Below, piece after piece: positions 5,865 to 8,296 of a stretch of DNA of 8,296 nucleotides. This DNA is from an uncultured Oscillospiraceae bacterium (lineage in GTDB: Bacteria > Bacillota_A > Clostridia > Oscillospirales > Oscillospiraceae). The stretch covers positions 1 through 8,296 of the forward strand of contig CAAEOU010000092.1 in the NCBI GenBank assembly GCA_900757695.1, in the 5' to 3' direction. Numbering within the stretch: the first letter of the stretch is position 1; each line of letters starts with the position of its first letter. The position numbers were made by a program, and so were the translations under genes. Below the pieces are notes generated by a model, which was given only the letters and a program-made list of their open reading frames with translations, did not search any database and had not been told where the DNA came from.

Positions 5865-6371
5865 TTATATGGCCAGATAACGCTTTTTCAGCTTTTCAAG
5901 CCCCACAGAAAGCGGCCGTACCAGCACCAATGCGATCACAAAGTTCCCCACACAGTGCACCACATCCCACGGGATCCCGGAGACCCACCAGGACAGACCA
6001 AAGGCCCAGCCTCCGGTAATCAGGTACACCGGTGTGCAGAGCAGTCCAAAGCTCAGGCCAAAGGCACCGGATAGAATGGCCCAGCCCCATGAAGACTTCA
6101 TACTGCGCATCAGCAGCACCAGCAGGAACAGGACCAGCCAAACATAGAGATACATGATGTTCCAGAGTCCAAGCCCCCAGAACAGAATCTCCAGCATTAC
6201 ATACACATAAATCGGGTAGAGTGCCTTTTTCCCAAACACCACCGTATACACAATCACCAGCAGCGAAACCGGCTCGATATTTGGCAACCCCGCCAAGCAC
6301 ATCTTTGCCGCAAACATCAGCGCCCCCAGCAGAGCCAGTACGATCAGCTCCAGCAGCCTTTTGTGCTTCAT
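5865..6371 (-). CDS. ECF transporter S component (substrate-binding membrane subunit)
   Basis: A 168-residue, very hydrophobic protein with about six membrane segments, like energy-coupling factor S components that bind a vitamin-type substrate and dock onto a shared EcfT-EcfA module. Supporting signs are the A-x3-A spacing in helix 1 (Ala13, Ala17) used by S components to contact EcfT, AGLPNIEPVSLL (27-38), and the late PWDVVHCVGNF (134-144), a D..H..GN pattern common in the family. No EcfA or EcfT is nearby, consistent with group II ECF systems. The start ATG 6371 lies 5 nt after the stop of the DUF4430 gene, and the only nearby Shine-Dalgarno-like AGG abuts the start, so translation is probably coupled. 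Substrate unknown; the DUF4430 partner hints at a corrinoid or other cofactor, which is inference. Confidence 0.78.
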   Translation of the reverse strand: MKHKRLLELIVLALLGALMFAAKMCLAGLPNIEPVSLLVIVYTVVFGKKALYPIYVYVMLEILFWGLGLWNIMYLYVWLVLFLLVLLMRSMKSSWGWAILSGAFGLSFGLLCTPVYLITGGWAFGLSWWVSGIPWDVVHCVGNFVIALVLVRPLSVGLEKLKKRYLAI

Positions 6372-6376
6372 CCTGC

Positions 6377-6772
6377 TTAATAGCCGGTAGTCAGGGTCAG
6401 CTCATAGGTCTCTCCATCTGCAACAGGCGTCTCGCTGGCGCCGGTCATCAGCATCTCGCCACTCTTAGTGATACACCACCACTGCTGCTGACTATCGTCG
6501 GCCGTTTCTCCGTCCACCGTTGTAATAAACAGGCCATACTCGCTGTCCGAGCCGGAGGCGATCTCATTCTCTGTCAGTGCCTGATCCAGATATTCCGCAT
6601 CCGTGTGGATATCAAAGGTCTTCTGGCTCTCGTCTCCATGGACTACCACAATCGTCAGCTCCTTTGCGCCTGCGGTGGTATCCGGCCGGGTTGCTGCATA
6701 GATGCCCAGCAGCACGGCGATCACAGCAATCAGTGCCACAACGCCTATGATTATTTTTGTCTGTTTCTTCAT
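6377..6772 (-). CDS. Membrane-anchored DUF4430 (transcobalamin C-terminal-like) protein
   Basis: A 131-residue protein with a single N-terminal hydrophobic segment (about residues 7-27) followed by an extracytoplasmic domain. Residues 38-131 match the DUF4430 pattern: a leading strand (ELTIVVVHGDESQKTFDI), an internal helix, SEYGLFITTVDGE, then WW (98-99) with CITKSGEMLMTGASETPVADGE and a closing TGY. This domain is related to the C-terminal domain of transcobalamin and intrinsic factor. There is no lipobox cysteine, so it looks like a signal anchor or cleavable signal, not a lipoprotein. GGAGT (6785-6781) lies 8 nt before ATG 6772. It is the first gene of a two-gene operon with the S component, so it may capture or present the substrate at the cell surface. 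The ligand is not deducible from sequence. Confidence 0.82.
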   Translation of the reverse strand: MKKQTKIIIGVVALIAVIAVLLGIYAATRPDTTAGAKELTIVVVHGDESQKTFDIHTDAEYLDQALTENEIASGSDSEYGLFITTVDGETADDSQQQWWCITKSGEMLMTGASETPVADGETYELTLTTGY

Positions 6773-6808
6773 TGATATATACTCCTATTCCTTATGGTTT
6801 CCTCTCCA

Positions 6809-6843
6809 TGCCGCCGGTGCATTTCGGTTCGACCGTCCCGGCA
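6809..6843 (-). other. Structured element in the 5' leader of the DUF4430-S component operon
   Basis: On the minus strand GCCGG (6842-6838) can pair with CCGGC (6817-6813), or, shifted, TGCCG (6843-6839) with CGGCA (6813-6809). An inner CGGT-CGA-ACCG hairpin lies at 6835-6825. It lies in the middle of a leader of about 110 nt that runs from the predicted start near 6882 to ATG 6772. I recognise no known riboswitch signature. Two alternative outer pairings are possible, which is a feature of switches but also arises by chance. Confidence 0.35.
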
Positions 6844-6888
6844 GGTCTTTGAATTTTGTTCGTGTCCCCAGCGGCACAAACAGCTATC

Positions 6889-6917
6889 ATTATAATACAG
6901 CCGAAAGAATGCCGCAA
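6889..6917 (-). promoter_or_regulatory. Promoter for the DUF4430-S component operon
   Basis: TTGCGG (6917-6912) and a perfect TATAAT (6894-6889) are 17 nt apart on the minus strand. The -35 hexamer lies within the downstream arm of the terminator hairpin of the preceding transcript, so the two signals are nested. Confidence 0.55.
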
Positions 6918-6947
6918 GCCGAAATCTTCTCGTGCCTGCGGCATTCT
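6906..6947 (-). terminator. Terminator of the methyltransferase-CPBP transcript
   Basis: Read on the minus strand, AGAATGCCGCA (6947-6937) pairs perfectly with TGCGGCATTCT (6916-6906), followed by TTCGG. The 20-nt loop region is weakly self-complementary. It starts 4 nt past the CPBP stop codon. The T tract is short and mixed, so efficiency may be modest. Confidence 0.6.
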
Positions 6948-6951
6948 CTGG

Positions 6952-7854
6952 TTAAACGGTCCATACGATTACGGCGCCTACCATAGCACCCAGAAGCCCC
7001 ACCACTATGCCAAGCTTTACGGTCTCTCCCTTTCCGCTAATCGGGCTGCTGGTAATCATTTTCATGCAGCTGGGTCGCAGCAGCACCAACGCAACGATCA
7101 CATAAAACCCATAGGCCACCAGACTGGCTGCGGTATAACCGCCAATGGTATCTATCATACTGCCTTCATAGAAAAGCCCGCTGTCCAGCAGTGCACAGCA
7201 GTCCATAAACCCATGGACTGCCGCCACGGCCCAGATGTTTCTGCCACGAAAGTAAACCGCGGCAAGGCACATTCCCATTGCCGAAGCACCCGCCATCTGA
7301 ATCAGGACGCCGGATAGGGCTGCCTCGCCTCCAACGGCATTGGTGATATGTACCATACCAAAGATCAGACTGGAAGCGATCACCGAAAGCCATACGCCCG
7401 CCGGCGTTGCGCCATACTTATCATAGATCATTCCGGCAATAAGCCCACGAAAGGTGATTTCTTCCGTAATGCCGACTGCCGCCATACACAGCAGAAATAC
7501 AAAAAAAGCAGCAAAGCTCCGCATTGGGCTTCCGATGGACAGAATCAGATTTTCTACTCCCGCCAAAGCATAGATCACCAGCAGCACAGCCGCAGGGATC
7601 AGACTTTTTAGAAAGCCCCGGCCTCTGCAGGTAAAGATCCCCTGCATACCAAGGAGCACGGCCATTCCTGCCATTACCAGCAGCATCGCCAATTCCACCG
7701 GCAGCTGCAGCGCATACTCCCCCAGCTGCCCCAGCCACGGCATCACCCGAAGCAGCACCGACAGTCCCACAGATGCCAGCAGCATCGCAAGGATCATGAC
7801 CACCATCACCAGTATTCCGGCTATGATCGGGTACTTTCCTCTGAATTTTCTCAT
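6952..7854 (-). CDS. CPBP-family intramembrane glutamic endopeptidase
   Basis: A 300-residue membrane protein of the CPBP (CAAX protease and bacteriocin-processing; Abi) family, whose members cleave substrates within or near the membrane. The three signature motifs are present: EEITFRG with Glu131, Glu132 and Arg136; FGMVH with His169; and HGFMD with His214 and Asp218. About eight hydrophobic helices are visible, and the catalytic block occupies residues 115-225 as usual. The first 110 residues are an N-terminal helical extension. The start ATG 7854 overlaps the methyltransferase stop as ATGA, with AAAGGAG 5 nt upstream, so the pair is translationally coupled. The substrate is unknown; no bacteriocin or isoprenylated protein gene lies beside it. 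Confidence 0.92.
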   Translation of the reverse strand: MRKFRGKYPIIAGILVMVVMILAMLLASVGLSVLLRVMPWLGQLGEYALQLPVELAMLLVMAGMAVLLGMQGIFTCRGRGFLKSLIPAAVLLVIYALAGVENLILSIGSPMRSFAAFFVFLLCMAAVGITEEITFRGLIAGMIYDKYGATPAGVWLSVIASSLIFGMVHITNAVGGEAALSGVLIQMAGASAMGMCLAAVYFRGRNIWAVAAVHGFMDCCALLDSGLFYEGSMIDTIGGYTAASLVAYGFYVIVALVLLRPSCMKMITSSPISGKGETVKLGIVVGLLGAMVGAVIVWTV

Positions 7855-8296
7855 TTCGACTCCTTTTTCAGCAGCAGATGATAATGTACGCTCTCCTTGG
7901 TGCTTCCCGGCCCCCGGGTCTTGATTTCCCTTACCGGGAGCGCCAGTGAGAATCCCGAGAAAATCGCATCAAAATCCTCCTGCCGTCCGTAAAAATGCGG
8001 CGTATCCCCCTCGTGTACCAGCGTATAGCGATCGATATGAGCCTCTGCCGGTGCAGTGCGGAACCCCGGATCGTTCTGGGACAGCAGTGTCATATACACC
8101 TCACCCCCTGGGCGAAGCACCCGCCGGAGTTCTTCCACTGCACGGCGGTATCCCGCAGTATCGGTGTGATAGGATACATTATAATCCATGACGCAGTCAA
8201 AGCTCTCATCCGGGAAGGGCATCCGGAAGAGATCTCCGCAGACAAGCTCCACCGGAACCTGTTCCGCCTCCGCCAAGTTTTTCAGATAGTCCAGAG
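7851..8296 (-). CDS. Class I SAM-dependent methyltransferase (5' end outside window)
   Basis: The frame stays open to the window edge at 8296, so the true start and probably the SAM-binding GxGxG motif I lie outside. A TTG at 8276 could be read as a start but has no good binding site and would remove motif I. Visible parts include VELVCGDLFRMPFPDESFDCV, the region after motif I ending in the motif-II aspartate/DCV strand; YNVSYHTD; and ELRRVLRPGGEVYMTLLS, the typical strand 5 region of Methyltransf_11-type enzymes. The C-terminal part (HIDRYTLVHEGDTPHFYGRQED) probably shapes the substrate pocket, and the substrate is not identifiable. The stop TGA overlaps the CPBP start by ATGA, suggesting one operon. 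Confidence 0.88.
   Translation of the reverse strand, partial: LDYLKNLAEAEQVPVELVCGDLFRMPFPDESFDCVMDYNVSYHTDTAGYRRAVEELRRVLRPGGEVYMTLLSQNDPGFRTAPAEAHIDRYTLVHEGDTPHFYGRQEDFDAIFSGFSLALPVREIKTRGPGSTKESVHYHLLLKKESK

Noticed and set aside
6773..6888. Known riboswitch (cobalamin, TPP, FMN) before the DUF4430 operon
   Set aside because: I could not find the conserved core sequences of these classes by eye, and the leader is too short for a standard cobalamin riboswitch.
1..8296. CRISPR array, tRNA, rRNA, transposase or phage genes
   Set aside because: I saw no regularly spaced direct repeats, no tRNA-like cloverleaf and no transposase, integrase or phage-type protein on either strand.

Overview
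The window looks like chromosomal DNA from an anaerobic, endospore-forming, moderately GC-rich Firmicute. Oscillospiraceae-type Clostridia are the best guess. The evidence is a near-canonical SpoVT, strong AAGGAGG ribosome binding sites, a ferredoxin-dependent thioredoxin module and an ECF-type S component. The genus cannot be fixed from this sequence alone. I count ten protein genes, one of them cut by the window edge, and no RNA genes, insertion sequences or CRISPR arrays.

Layout. Positions 1-165 hold no gene but carry three strong inverted repeats in a row. A minus-strand block follows: a 587-residue O-antigen ligase/polymerase-like membrane protein with a TPR-like tail (166-1929) and the Na+/serine-threonine symporter SstT (2105-3382). 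A terminator lies between them and a good sigma-A-type promoter precedes sstT. Divergent from sstT is spoVT (3589-4128, plus strand), the forespore AbrB-type regulator, with a candidate sigma-G-like promoter. A long bidirectional hairpin separates spoVT from a convergent exported alpha/beta hydrolase (4185-5096, minus).

Next is a two-gene plus-strand operon: a very small ferredoxin:thioredoxin reductase catalytic-chain-like protein (5300-5506) and thioredoxin (5523-5828). Together they suggest that ferredoxin electrons reduce thioredoxin through a 4Fe-4S/disulfide centre. A perfect 14-bp hairpin closes this operon and also serves the convergent minus-strand pair of an ECF transporter S component (5865-6371) and a membrane-anchored DUF4430 (transcobalamin-C-like) protein (6377-6772). 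That pair has its own promoter, whose -35 lies inside the terminator of the preceding unit, and a roughly 110-nt structured leader. The window ends in a minus-strand pair overlapping by ATGA: a class I SAM methyltransferase (cut at the window edge) and a CPBP-family intramembrane protease (6952-7854).

Most genes belong to known families. The least-explained parts are the DUF4430/S-component pair and its leader, the mini-FTR with non-plant cysteine spacing, and the hairpin cluster at the left end.
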